DNA of 64,000 bases from Bradyrhizobium rifense. GTDB taxonomy: Bacteria; Pseudomonadota; Alphaproteobacteria; Rhizobiales; Xanthobacteraceae. Below, one piece after another: positions 8,453 through 17,028 of this stretch (its first letter is position 1; each line of letters begins with the position of its first letter). A model generated the notes under the pieces. The model was given only the letters and a program-made list of their open reading frames with translations. It had not been told where the DNA came from and did not search any database. The translations under genes were made by a program, and so were the position numbers. Where the stretch lies: positions 93,842 through 157,841 of the forward strand of contig NZ_VSSS01000037.1 of NCBI RefSeq assembly GCF_008123425.1. The letters run 5' to 3'.

Positions 8453-8468
8453 TGGTACGACAATTGCT
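8453..8468 (+). promoter_or_regulatory. Sigma-54 promoter of the fix operon
   Basis: TGGTACGACAATTGCT matches the RpoN consensus with one allowed pyrimidine change and correct GG-N10-GC spacing. It lies 31 bases before the ATG of the fixA relic and about 710 bases before fixB. It predicts a NifA-dependent fixBCX transcript with a very long leader made of the dead fixA sequence. I did not find a clean TGT-N10-ACA site just upstream. Confidence 0.88.
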
Positions 8469-8498
8469 GACATATGCTCAGCCAGTCTGGAGAAGCGC

Positions 8499-9000
8499 AT
8501 GCACATCTTGGTCCGCATCGATTGTGATTTTGACGCCGCGCAGGTTCGCGCGCGCTGCCTGTCGGCACCATGATGCGTCGCGACGCCAAAGCGATGGTCG
8601 CATATTCCGACCTGGCTGAGCTGAACGCTGGGCGTGATCCGCGCCAAAGGTTCATCGACGAAATCACCCCCGTTGGCCGATCTATGGCCGAGGTTTCGCG
8701 GGGGCAGTCCTTGCCCTCCTGCGCCGGTCGCGCGGCGCCGCTGACGGGCGGCTTGACCCCGGCGCTCGTGCTCTCGGCAAGAGTTGCGGGCTTGTCGCTG
8801 CAATCGGCGAGATCTCGAGGGCATTCGGAGCAATGGATCGCGTTTTCACCGGCAAGCACGTGGCGGATAATGATATCAGCCGAGCCTCTGCCACATCCTC
8901 GAGCCGTTCCAGCTCGATTGCATCTCGAAGATGAAGGGACCAATCGATCGGCTCGCGTGACTGGCGCGGAGAACCCGAAACGCGTGATTCCGTGGTCGTC
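8499..9000 (+). pseudogene. fixA: Decayed fixA (electron-transfer flavoprotein beta subunit)
   Basis: The reading frame starts at 8499 with MHILVRIDCDFDAAQVR, after a GGAGAAG site, which resembles the FixA N-terminus (MHNVVCIKQVPDSAQIR in my memory of Bradyrhizobium FixA). From 8561, in a second frame, VGTMMRRDAKAMVAYSDLAE aligns with the FixA region around TIMRQ and NPYDLFALEA. From 8800, in a third frame, IGEISRAFGAMDRVFTGKH aligns with IGETFGTPDLVFTGKQ, and from 8898, back in the first frame, LEPFQLDCISKMKG aligns with LDLLQLTYVAKI. Conserved text in the right order across at least three frameshifts shows a dead gene. It sits exactly where fixA lies in fixABCX operons of other rhizobia. 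A functional fixA would have to be elsewhere. Confidence 0.8.
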
Positions 9001-9178
9001 GACACTTCGAGCAATGTCTGTCTCGGCCCCGCGCAGCTGCCAGGCGGTGCTGACTGAATGGCGGCGGGCACCCGGCCGAACTTTTGACTGAAGCAATCCT
9101 CAAGCGCGAATTCAAAGCTGGGGGCGGAGCGCGCCCCGCTGGCGAGCCGCTACTGAACAACGGATGGGAGTACAGATG

Positions 9179-10291
9179 ATGAGCACCGGACCCAAAGGCG
9201 CAGCGCCGGCCGCGGGTGGTGGTCGCGCAGCGACCAAGAGGGAGCTGCCCGAACGATTTAAGGCGTATAAGCACGTCTGGGTCTTCATCGAGCAGGAACG
9301 CGGGGTTGTGCACCCCGTCTCCTGGGAGCTGATGGGTGCCGGCCGCCGGCTCGCCGACAAGCTCAACGTCGACCTCGCCGCGGTTGTCATCGGCCCGGTC
9401 GGGGAGACAACGGAGCAGGCAGTCGCCGAATCCTTCTGCTACGGCGCCGACCTCGCCTATATCGTCGCGGACCATCTCTTGGCCGACTATCGCAATGAGT
9501 CCTATACCAAGGCCCTGTCAGAGCTGGTCAATACGTACAAGCCGGAAATCCTACTCCTAGGGGCAACTACACTCGGCCGGGATCTCGCCGGCTCAGTGGC
9601 AACCACACTGCTCACCGGCCTAACCGCCGACTGCACCGAGCTCGATGTCGATCCCGACGGCTCGCTTGCGGCGACGCGGCCGACGTTTGGCGGTTCACTG
9701 TTGTGCACGATCTATACACTCAACTATCGTCCACAGATGGCAACCGTCCGCCCGCGCGTGATGCCGACCCCCGAGCGCGTGACGGGCGCCGTCTGGCGCG
9801 TCATCTCGCATCCGCTCGGGCTTGTAGAAGAAGATATCGTCACAAAAGTCCTCTCCTTCCTGCCGGACCGCGATTCTAAAAAGTCCAACCTTGCCTATGC
9901 GGACGTGGTCGTCGCTGGAGGGCTCGGTCTGGGATCACCTGAGAACTTCCAACTGGTACAGCAGCTCGCCGACGTGCTTGGCGCCGAATATGGCTGTTCG
10001 CGGCCGCTCGTCCAGAAGGGCTGGGTCACCTCGGACCGACAAATAGGCCAGACTGGCAAAACCATTAGGCCAAAGCTTTATATCGCGGCCGGTATTTCCG
10101 GGGCGATCCAGCATCGCGTCGGAGTGGAGGGTGGCGACCTCATCGTCGCCATCAATACCGACAAGAGCGCCCCGATCTTCGACTTCGCCCATATCGGTAT
10201 CGTCACCGACGCCCTTCGACTGTTGCCGGCATTGACCTCTGCATTCCGCGCGCGGCTGTCGCCGCACTCGCACGACCGCATCGCCGGCTAG
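9179..10291 (+). CDS. fixB: FixB, electron-transfer flavoprotein alpha subunit
   Basis: Alpha subunit of the FixAB flavoprotein, which with FixC and FixX forms an electron-bifurcating complex delivering low-potential electrons to nitrogenase. I chose the ATG at 9179, 8 bases after GGGAG; in-frame ATGs at 9164 and 9176 are alternatives. The 370 residues contain the N-terminal ETF fold (KHVWVFIEQERG near residue 29) and the C-terminal FAD-binding region with QIGQTGKTIRPKLYIAAGIS and GAIQH near residues 285-310, followed by INTDKSAPIFDFAHIGIV. It is intact and is followed 10 bases later by fixC. Confidence 0.97.
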   Translation: MSTGPKGAAPAAGGGRAATKRELPERFKAYKHVWVFIEQERGVVHPVSWELMGAGRRLADKLNVDLAAVVIGPVGETTEQAVAESFCYGADLAYIVADHLLADYRNESYTKALSELVNTYKPEILLLGATTLGRDLAGSVATTLLTGLTADCTELDVDPDGSLAATRPTFGGSLLCTIYTLNYRPQMATVRPRVMPTPERVTGAVWRVISHPLGLVEEDIVTKVLSFLPDRDSKKSNLAYADVVVAGGLGLGSPENFQLVQQLADVLGAEYGCSRPLVQKGWVTSDRQIGQTGKTIRPKLYIAAGISGAIQHRVGVEGGDLIVAINTDKSAPIFDFAHIGIVTDALRLLPALTSAFRARLSPHSHDRIAG

Positions 10292-10301
10292 GGAGCTTGT
10301 T

Positions 10302-11609
10302 ATGATCGAGGAAAAATTCGACGCGATCGTCGTCGGTGCTGGCATGGGCGGGAATGCGGCGGCGCTTACCATGGCCGAGCGCGGCCTGAAAGTGCTGCAG
10401 CTGGAGCGCGGCGAGTATTCGGGGTCGAAGAACGTGCAAGGGGCCATCCTCTATGCCGATATGCTGGAGAAGCTGATCCCTGATTTCCGCGAGGATGCAC
10501 CGCTTGAGCGGCATCTGGTGGAGCAGCGCTTCTGGATCATGGACGAGCGTTCGCACACGGGGCTTCAATATCGCTCCGATGATTTCAATGAGGAGAAGCC
10601 GAACCGCTACACCATCATCCGCGCTCAGTTCGATAAATGGTTCTCGCAGAAGGTCCGCGAGGCCGGCGCCACGGTCCTGTGCGAGACCACGGTGACCGAG
10701 CTCCTCCAGGATTCACATGGGCGGGTGATCGGGGTGCGCACAGACCGCGATGGCGGTGAAATCCATGCAGATGTCGTCGTGCTGGCCGAGGGGGTGAACG
10801 GAGTGCTCGGGACGGGTGCGGGGTTAAGAGGGCGACTGAAACCGGATAAGGTGGCACTCGCGGTCAAGGAGATGCATTTCCTGTCGCGCGAGACAATCGA
10901 TGCTCGGTTCAATCTCAAAGGCGACGAGGGACTCGTCATCGAAGCTGCCGGAACCATCTCCCGCGGCATGACCGGCATGGGCTTCATCTATTCCAACAAG
11001 GAATGTATCTCGCTCGGTATTGGCTGTCTTGTTGCCGACTTCCAGCGTACCGGGGAGACGCCCTACGGCTTGCTCGAGGGTTTCAAGCGTCACCCCTCCG
11101 TCGCACCGCTGATCGAGGGTTCGGAAGTAAAGGAATATTCCGCGCACTTGATCCCCGAAGGTGGGTACAAGGCGATCCCGCAGCTTTGTGGTGAGGGCTG
11201 GGTCGTCGTCGGGGACGCCGCCCAGCTCAACAACGCCATCCATCGCGAGGGGTCTAATCTGGCGATGACGTCGGGCCGTATCGCGGCGGAAGCGATCTGT
11301 CTTATCCGATCGCGCAATGATCCCATGACGGCGAAAAATCTTTCGCTTTACAAAAAGATGCTGAATGAGTCCTTCGTAATCAAGGACCTGAAGAAGTACA
11401 AGGATATGCCGGCACTGTTGCATACCCACTCGCAGAACTTCTTTCTCACATATCCGCAGCTCTTCTCGAAGGCGATGCAGGATTACCTGCGCGTCGACGG
11501 TACACCAAAGCTCGAGAAAGAGAAGCTGATGCTGAATTCGTTCATCAAGGCGCGATCGTGGAGTGGACTGTTCAGCGATGCCCTTCGCATTGCCCGGGCC
11601 TGGCGCTGA
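10302..11609 (+). CDS. fixC: FixC, flavoprotein (ETF-quinone oxidoreductase type)
   Basis: FAD-containing dehydrogenase of 435 residues, related to ETF:ubiquinone oxidoreductase. In the Fix complex it takes electrons from FixAB and handles the quinone side of bifurcation, working with the ferredoxin-like FixX. The FAD-binding motif DAIVVGAGMGGNAAAL begins at residue 6, and a second flavin motif is seen in GWVVVGDAAQLNNAIHREG near residue 300. The start has GGGAG upstream, and the spacing to fixB is 10 bases, so the genes are one operon. The membrane-facing role is known for the family and not visible as transmembrane segments here. Confidence 0.97.
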   Translation: MIEEKFDAIVVGAGMGGNAAALTMAERGLKVLQLERGEYSGSKNVQGAILYADMLEKLIPDFREDAPLERHLVEQRFWIMDERSHTGLQYRSDDFNEEKPNRYTIIRAQFDKWFSQKVREAGATVLCETTVTELLQDSHGRVIGVRTDRDGGEIHADVVVLAEGVNGVLGTGAGLRGRLKPDKVALAVKEMHFLSRETIDARFNLKGDEGLVIEAAGTISRGMTGMGFIYSNKECISLGIGCLVADFQRTGETPYGLLEGFKRHPSVAPLIEGSEVKEYSAHLIPEGGYKAIPQLCGEGWVVVGDAAQLNNAIHREGSNLAMTSGRIAAEAICLIRSRNDPMTAKNLSLYKKMLNESFVIKDLKKYKDMPALLHTHSQNFFLTYPQLFSKAMQDYLRVDGTPKLEKEKLMLNSFIKARSWSGLFSDALRIARAWR

Positions 11610-11650
11610 TCACGAAGCAATGACAACGACGATTGACGGAGCCAGAATCA

Positions 11651-11947
11651 ATGCCGAGCGAGCCATCCCAACGTGTCGAGGACAAACTATTCTACAACCG
11701 TTATCTTGTTGATTCCGGCCGCGCCCATATCAAGGTGCGGCCGCACACCACGCCATCGTCGCAGCTGCTATCGATGCTGAAGGCTTGCCCAGCACGGTGC
11801 TACGATCTCAACGATAAAGGTCATGTTGAGGTTACAGTCGACGGGTGCCTCGAGTGCGGCACCTGCCGGGTGATCTGCGAAGAAAGCGGTGATATCAAGT
11901 GGAGCTACCCACGGGGCGGTTACGGTGTGCTATTCAAGTTTGGTTGA
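11651..11947 (+). CDS. fixX: FixX, ferredoxin-like protein
   Basis: 98-residue ferredoxin-like subunit that holds a 4Fe-4S cluster and acts with FixC. The cysteines are in KACPARCYD near residue 50 and CLECGTCRVICEE near residue 71. The ATG at 11651 has GGAGCC upstream; an in-frame TTG at 11633 would add six residues but is less likely because known FixX proteins are about 98 residues long. It ends the fixBCX operon. Confidence 0.95.
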   Translation: MPSEPSQRVEDKLFYNRYLVDSGRAHIKVRPHTTPSSQLLSMLKACPARCYDLNDKGHVEVTVDGCLECGTCRVICEESGDIKWSYPRGGYGVLFKFG

Positions 11948-12190
11948 AGCTTCAGGGGAGGGCCTGGCTTTGGCAGGATGCGGCGTTGCCGCGATGCAAC
12001 GAGATGCGCGCGACTCGAGATTTCACCCGAGCACATTCAATCGGGGCCGCGGGCCGGCCCTTGCATGGTGGACAACCGCAGCTTCGCTGCTTCCCCCCAT
12101 AATATTCCCGAAGACAGCCAAAGCGAGCGGATCCAAAACAAGCGCGCGACGCATTGTATCGTGGGGATATATCGCCGGCCGGAGAGCATT

Positions 12191-12736
12191 ATGATGATTC
12201 GAGTACAAAGGAGCAGGGCAGCCACTGACGCGCGGATGCTGCTCGACAGCTTGCGAGTAGAGGTAGGCCGTGAGAGTTCGGTTGGCGACATCCAGGCATG
12301 CATAGCCGAACTGAGAAGCTTGCCGCGCGAGAAGCTCGCGGATGCGGTGCTCATACTCTCGATGGATGCAAGACGGCAGGGCGACTTGATCCGACAGGCG
12401 ATCGAGAAGCGCGCCGAGGTCGACTTGGACTTTGATCCGCCGGCGAATGCGGATTTGGCGACCTATCTCGCCAATGATGCGGTCTCGACCTTACGCCACC
12501 ATGTTGTCGACCTTCCGGACTTGCTGGACTTCTTGGTTCCGCAAGCGCCTGACGTCTGCTTCACCGTCCATCGGGAGGAGGCCGTTTTGCTGCTCGCCGC
12601 AATCATTCGCGAACAGCGCATCGAAGGAGTCCTTGAAGGCCTCAGGCTCGCCGGGCTCCTGAATGAGCCAGCGAAGGATCGACATGCCGGGATCGGTTCG
12701 GACGCGGACTTGAGAGGAGCTGCCGACGGCGTGTGA
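12191..12736 (+). CDS. Hypothetical protein downstream of fixX
   Basis: 181-residue protein from the ATG at 12191, with GGAGAG five bases upstream of the ATG. It is rich in helical, charged segments (IQACIAELRSLPREKLADAV and FDPPANADLATYLANDAVST) and has no transmembrane segment and no motif I recognise. The reading frame is open further upstream to 11978, but the ribosome binding site decides for 12191. It lies 243 bases after fixX and could be the last gene of the fix transcript. Function unknown. Confidence 0.65.
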   Translation: MMIRVQRSRAATDARMLLDSLRVEVGRESSVGDIQACIAELRSLPREKLADAVLILSMDARRQGDLIRQAIEKRAEVDLDFDPPANADLATYLANDAVSTLRHHVVDLPDLLDFLVPQAPDVCFTVHREEAVLLLAAIIREQRIEGVLEGLRLAGLLNEPAKDRHAGIGSDADLRGAADGV

Positions 12737-12984
12737 GGGTTCAGGGCGCTTTGAGGACGGTCCCTGCAGAGAGGTCAAAACCGCGTCGAAAGTCGCGGCG
12801 TAGTTCCTTTGTCCTCCGTTTAACGGTTATCGCCGACGCGGAGCCGCTATGCACGCCCGGTCGCAGTCCCCGGCCGCATCAAGCTCGGGGGTCTTTATAG
12901 TGAGCACAAGATCCGCAGTTCTGAGCTTTGGTGCTCAGTTGCAGCGCGCGCGGTGCGCTGCGCTGGCGGATCAGGGAATCCTTC
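12737..12984. other. Spacer before the IS66 element
   Basis: No gene or clear element is seen between the hypothetical gene and the left target-site copy of the insertion sequence. Confidence 0.4.
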
Positions 12985-12992
12985 GTTAACAG
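12985..12992. repeat. IS66 target-site duplication, left copy
   Basis: GTTAACAG directly precedes the terminal GTAAGC of the element and is repeated exactly at 15591-15598. The IS66 family makes 8-bp duplications. Confidence 0.9.
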
Positions 12993-13052
12993 GTAAGCCT
13001 CCGAGGAGAGACGCCTTGCGACGGGGTGGTCTAATGGTTGAGAACTGTGCGT

Positions 13053-13619
13053 ATGGACAGTCATACGATCAGTGCGCTGAATCGACTTGAAGTGGTGGAG
13101 ACGGGCCGGCGACGACGCTGGTCGGAGGAGGAGAAGGCGCGGATTGTTTTGGAAAGCATGTCCGAGCCGCGTCTGGTTGCGGCAACGGCGCGACGATATG
13201 GTCTGTCGCGTTCTCTGCTGGTGACCTGGCGGAGGGGCTTGGTAGCGAACCGGGCCAAATCCGAGGCTGGCTTTGTCAGAGCGGTTGTCGCAGAGGATAG
13301 GCCAGTCCCATCGGCGGCACTTTCATCGCGGAGCGCGCCGGCGCTTTCGACCGAGCAGCGAATTGAGGTCGAGTTGACGAGCGGGCGGCGCGTCATTGTC
13401 GATGCGGGGGTCGACGTTGAGGCGCTTCGCCGCATCGTCGAGGCTCTGGATCGGCGAAGATTCCGATCCCCACGGGCGTGCGGGTATGGCTGGCGACTGG
13501 CCACACCGACGTGCGGTGCGGCTTTCCGAGCCTGGCTCTCCGCGTGCAGGAGGTGCTCAAGCACAACCCCATGGGCGGTGGTCTTTTCTGCTTCAGGGGA
13601 AAACGCGGCGATCTTTTGA
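13053..13619 (+). pseudogene. tnpA: IS66 OrfA (TnpA-like), stop codon lost
   Basis: Helix-turn-helix accessory protein of IS66 elements, with RRRRWSEEEKARIVLES near the N-terminus and ARRYGLSRSLLVTWRRG as the recognition helix region. Related proteins end at about LRRIVEALDRR followed by TGA. Here that codon (13458-13460) reads AGA, so translation runs on out of its proper end to 13619 and adds over 50 unrelated residues. The start is taken as the ATG at 13053; a TTG at 13038 is an alternative. Confidence 0.85.
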
Positions 13620-13831
13620 AGGTGATTTGGCATGATGGCCAGGGGGCATGCCTGTTTACAAAAAGACTTGAGAGAGGAAGATTCATCTCGCCTTCGGTTG
13701 CGGGCGAAGCAGTGACGATCTCTCCGGCGCAGTTGAGTTATCTCTTATCTGGAATCGACTGGGCAATCCTCAAGAAACACGGCGTCCAACGCGAGTTGGA
13801 TAGCCTTTTTACGATTGAATCTGCAGCCTGA
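13457..13831 (+). pseudogene. tnpB: IS66 OrfB (TnpB-like), start codon lost
   Basis: IS66 accessory protein with the signature IPTGVRVWLATGHTDVRCG and KRGDLLKVIWHDGQGACLF. The expected start is an ATG overlapping the tnpA stop (ATGA); here positions 13457-13459 read AAG. The nearest alternative in frame is the GTG at 13478, inside the conserved N-terminus, which would remove about seven residues. The rest of the frame is intact to 13831. Confidence 0.85.
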
Positions 13832-13848
13832 TCTGATTCAATGGCTTC

Positions 13849-15514
13849 ATGACATCGAAGCCGGGCGCTCTTCCTTCGGACCTCGCGAGTGCCTACATGG
13901 CGCTGCTGGCCGAGCGTGAGGCGTTGCAGGCTGAACGCGATGTGGCCGTCGCGGATGCCGCCAACGCGCGGGCGGAGCTGTCGGACAACGAGGCGCTGAT
14001 CGCGCATCTCGAGCTGCGGATCGAGAAGCTCAAACGCGAACTGTACGGGCAGCGCTCCGAGCGCACGGCTCGTCTGATCGAACAATTGGAATTGGAACTC
14101 GAAGAACTCGCCACCACGGCGAGCGAGGATGAGCTTGCGGCTCAGGCCGCGGCGGCGAAGACCCAGAGCGTGCGCGCCTTCACGCGCAAGCGGCCGGTAC
14201 GCAAGCCCTGGCCGGACGACATCGAACACGAGCGCATCGTTATCGAGGCTCCGACGAGCTGCGCCTGCTGCGGCGGATCGCGGCTGGCGAAGATCGGCGA
14301 GGATGTGACCAAGACGCTGGAGGAGATCCCGCGCCGCTTCAAGGTCATCGAGACAGTGCGCGAAAAGTTCACCTGCCGCGATTGCGAGAAGATCAGCCAG
14401 CCGCCGGCGCCGTTCCATGCCACGCCGCGCGGCTTCATCGGCCCACAATTGCTGGCGACGATTCTGTTCGACAAGTTCGGCATGCACATCCCGCTCAATC
14501 GCCAGAGTGCGCGCTTTAAGGCCGAGGGGATCGACCTGCCATTGTCGACGCTGGCCGACCGGGTCGGCCACGGGACCTTCGCCGTCATGCCGCTCTTCCA
14601 CTTGATCGAACGCCATGTGCTTGCTGCCGAGCGCCTGCATGGCGACGACGCCACCATCCGCATCCTGGCGAAGGGCAAGTGCAAGACCGGTCGGATCTGG
14701 ACATATGTGCGGGATGACCGGCCCTTCGCCGGGCCAGCGCCACCGGCGGCGGTCTATTACGCCTCGAGCGACCGTCGAGGCGAGCATCCACAGAAGCATC
14801 TGGCCGCCTTCGCCGGTATCCTGCAAGCTGATTGCTACAACGGCTTCGAGCCGTTGTTCGATCCGCAGAAGAAGGTGCTGCCGACTACGCCGGCGTTTTG
14901 CTTCGCCCATGCGCGGCGGGGCTTCTTCGAGCTGGCCGACATCGAGAAGAACGCCCGGGAAGGCCACAGGGGCAAACCGGTCTCGCCGATCGCGTTGGAG
15001 GCGGTCAGACGCCTCGATCGCTTTGTTCGAGATCGAGCGCGCCATCAACGGCCGCGGCGCCGACGAGCGGTGCGCCGTGCGCCAGGAAAAGAGCAAGCCG
15101 CTTCTCGAGGACATGCATGCCAGGCTGCTCCTCGAGCGCGAACCCCTCTCGTGCTCCTCCGAGGTCCTGAAGCCCATGAATTACATGCTCAGGCGCTGGG
15201 ACGACTTCGCCCGCTTCCTCGACGATGGCAGGATCTGCCTCAGCAACAACGCGGCCGAAAGAGCGTTGCGGGGCATCGCATTGGGAAGGCGCAACTGGAC
15301 CTTCGCCGGCTCCCAACGCGGCGCCGACCGCGCCGCCGTCATGCTCACCCTCATCACCTCCGCACGCCTCAACGACATCGAACCGAAAGCCTGGCTCGCC
15401 GACGTCCTCGCTCGCATCGCTGATCTTCCCGCCTCGCGTCTGCACGAACTGCTGCCCTGGGAATGGAAGCGCCTGCGCCAAGCCGACATGCCCGCCGATC
15501 AGCAGGACGCCTGA
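13849..15514 (+). pseudogene. tnpC: IS66 transposase TnpC, frameshifted
   Basis: DDE transposase of IS66. It shows an N-terminal coiled region (LIAHLELRIEKLKRELYGQR), a zinc-binding segment (CACCGG and CRDCEKI), and the catalytic acidic residues in LHGDDATI, LQADCYNGF and NNAAERALR. Reading frame one is lost at about 15018-15028, where GATCGCTTTGTTC replaces the expected 12-base GATGCGCTGTTC. The correct protein resumes in the next frame as FEIERAINGRGADERCAV and runs to 15514. A single inserted base therefore splits the enzyme before its catalytic glutamate. Confidence 0.92.
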
Positions 15515-15590
15515 ACCTCTCGCGCCACATCATAAACCCGCCAGCGCTCGCGCGCCTGCGACAATCCCGCGGCCTTGCCCGTGTGCGTAC

Positions 15591-15598
15591 GTTAACAG
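15591..15598. repeat. IS66 target-site duplication, right copy
   Basis: GTTAACAG, identical to 12985-12992, follows the right terminus of the element immediately. Confidence 0.9.
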
Positions 15599-15757
15599 CC
15601 TAGCAAGGGAAATCACGGCAGGACACGTCGGCCAAGCAGCGGCGAGGCCGACGCCGCTTTTCCGCAGATGGCAGGCTTGCCGGGCGCAAGTTGATCCATG
15701 TTCACTTTAGCGTCCGGTTTGGCGCCACGTTCTCCCGACCATGCTCAAAGGAGTAAG

Positions 15758-15943
15758 ATGGTCTCAAACTCTCGTAAGCGCGAACGGCGCAAGACACAAA
15801 GTCGCGAGCTCGGCAGGAACGATACCATCTCGGCCCTGATTCTTGGAAACCATGGACTCGCGGTTATGCCAAGACGCCGCCTTTTGAGTTCGAGAGAGAG
15901 CGGCATTCGCCTCAGAAGAATGATGGGGTTCTCCAGGGCCTGA
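15758..15943 (+). CDS. Possible small basic protein
   Basis: 61 codons with a good ribosome binding site (AAAGGAG ending 5 bases before the ATG). The predicted peptide is very basic (SRKRERRKTQSREL, then MPRRRLLSSRESGIRLRR) and has no recognisable family. It lies between the IS66 element and the convergent radical-SAM gene. The strong ribosome binding site is the only support, so it may be spurious. Confidence 0.35.
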   Translation: MVSNSRKRERRKTQSRELGRNDTISALILGNHGLAVMPRRRLLSSRESGIRLRRMMGFSRA

Positions 15944-16046
15944 CAAGACAAGGGCGTGGCACGGAAATAACAATCAGATTCCGCCGGGTAGCCCAGGCGA
16001 CCTCCAGCAGACCGGCGACCAACAAAATGCTAGTCCGGTCCATGGC

Positions 16047-16069
16047 GACCCTCCGTTCATCGGAGGGTC
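16047..16069. terminator. Stem-loop downstream of the radical-SAM gene
   Basis: GACCCTCCG and CGGAGGGTC form a perfect 9-bp stem with a 5-base loop, about 95 bases beyond the stop of the minus-strand gene at 16165. There is no clear T-run. Confidence 0.5.
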
Positions 16070-16164
16070 GTCCCCGCGGCTGGGTAATGATGAGCTGAAA
16101 GGCCGAGCTTCGCCAGGACTCGCGATTCGCTTCGATCAGGCAGCGGCCAAACTGCTCTCAAAGA

Positions 16165-17028
16165 TCAGCTCTTGGACGTTATTGGTTCAGCGAATTCACA
16201 CGATCGACAAAGCAGAAAGCCGTCCGTTCCGTTCATGCGATCGGCAATGTTGCGAAAAGTCGCCCCTTCGAAGAGATCCTCGTACCTGTCGCGGAGGAGG
16301 TTGCCCAAGACGTGTCGTCGCTCAAAATCCTTGCAGCAGAAAGTAACATCGCCGTTTGGAAGAAGAACATTACGATATTGCCGTTCGTCGGGACACGTTA
16401 GTGTTCCAACGATTGGCGGTCGTGCTTTAACCATCTCGAGCTCGCCGCTGCCAGCTCTCCTGCGAGGCGGACGCAAGCGGACCAGCGCTTCGTCGGGAAT
16501 GATGCCGACAAGTTCGGGATGAACCTCGCCCATGACCATGAAGAGCAGTGATGAAATGTCGGCGTCGACAAGTTGGCGTATCAAATCGACATAGTTGCGC
16601 GTGACGAGACCACTATCCATGGACGTGCCGTCATCAACAACCTGCACCAGGAAAACGCGGAACTGCAGCGCACGTAAGCGCCTTAGATCCTGCCCATCCA
16701 CTCCGGCAAGGGTTGTGAAAATCCGGATTCCGTGGCCACATGCGTAGGCATGCTTAACCATTTCGGTGCAAGCCGGATTGAGCCAAGGCTGCGAAAACCC
16801 GGAAAAGCTAATGTCGACAGCTACTGGTACGTGCGCCAGGCATCGCTTGAAATCCTGCAGAGAAAGATGCTTCACGTCGGATATCGCTCTTTGCCGTTGG
16901 GCAAACCTGTCCTGCGAGCAATAAGAACATCCGACGACACAGCCCGTTGTCGTAGTTATCTCCAAGACCCTGCCGCCAGTGACTGCAGAGCGCAGCTCCT
17001 GTAGAGTCATCGATTTGATATTATCCAC
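16165..17028 (-). CDS. Radical SAM protein with SPASM-like C-terminus
   Basis: 287 residues. The 4Fe-4S/SAM motif CxxxCxxC is in TTTGCVVGCSYCSQD near residues 30-37. The C-terminal third holds further cysteines in GTLTCPDERQYRN, VTFCCKDFERRHVLGNLL and FLLCRSCEF, the arrangement of a SPASM or twitch domain carrying extra clusters. Such enzymes modify peptides or other substrates (RiPP maturases, dehydrogenases). The start codon is a GTG at 17028, with GCGGAAG close upstream; an ATG at 17010 lacks a site. No obvious substrate gene adjoins it. It lies on the same strand as a truncated permease and trpS, but with nearly 1 kb between. Substrate unknown. Confidence 0.8.
   Translation of the reverse strand: MDNIKSMTLQELRSAVTGGRVLEITTTTGCVVGCSYCSQDRFAQRQRAISDVKHLSLQDFKRCLAHVPVAVDISFSGFSQPWLNPACTEMVKHAYACGHGIRIFTTLAGVDGQDLRRLRALQFRVFLVQVVDDGTSMDSGLVTRNYVDLIRQLVDADISSLLFMVMGEVHPELVGIIPDEALVRLRPPRRRAGSGELEMVKARPPIVGTLTCPDERQYRNVLLPNGDVTFCCKDFERRHVLGNLLRDRYEDLFEGATFRNIADRMNGTDGFLLCRSCEFAEPITSKS

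Larger units (their letters stand above)
12993..15590 (+). mobile_element. IS66-family insertion sequence, inactive
   Basis: A 2598-bp element with the three-gene IS66 layout (tnpA, tnpB, tnpC). The ends begin GTAAGC on the left and, read inward from the right, GTACGC; the terminal repeats agree at only about 9 of 16 positions, but the flanking 8-bp GTTAACAG duplication is perfect. Two lesions inactivate it: one base change at 13458 affects both tnpA and tnpB, and a frameshift lies in tnpC near 15020. The intact target duplication suggests it has not recombined since insertion. Confidence 0.93.

Noticed and set aside
8188..9096. A 302-codon minus-strand frame
   Set aside because: It lies antisense to the fixA relic, has no ribosome binding site and no protein-like motifs. 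The relic text on the plus strand explains the region better.
13020..13050. A tRNA-like GGTGGTCTAATGGTTGAGAAC at the left end of the IS66 element
   Set aside because: No acceptor stem, anticodon arm or T-loop can be formed around it; it is part of the element's leader.
13738..15177. A 479-codon minus-strand frame inside the IS66 element
   Set aside because: It is a shadow of the tnpC frame; GC-rich transposase genes usually give long antisense frames.
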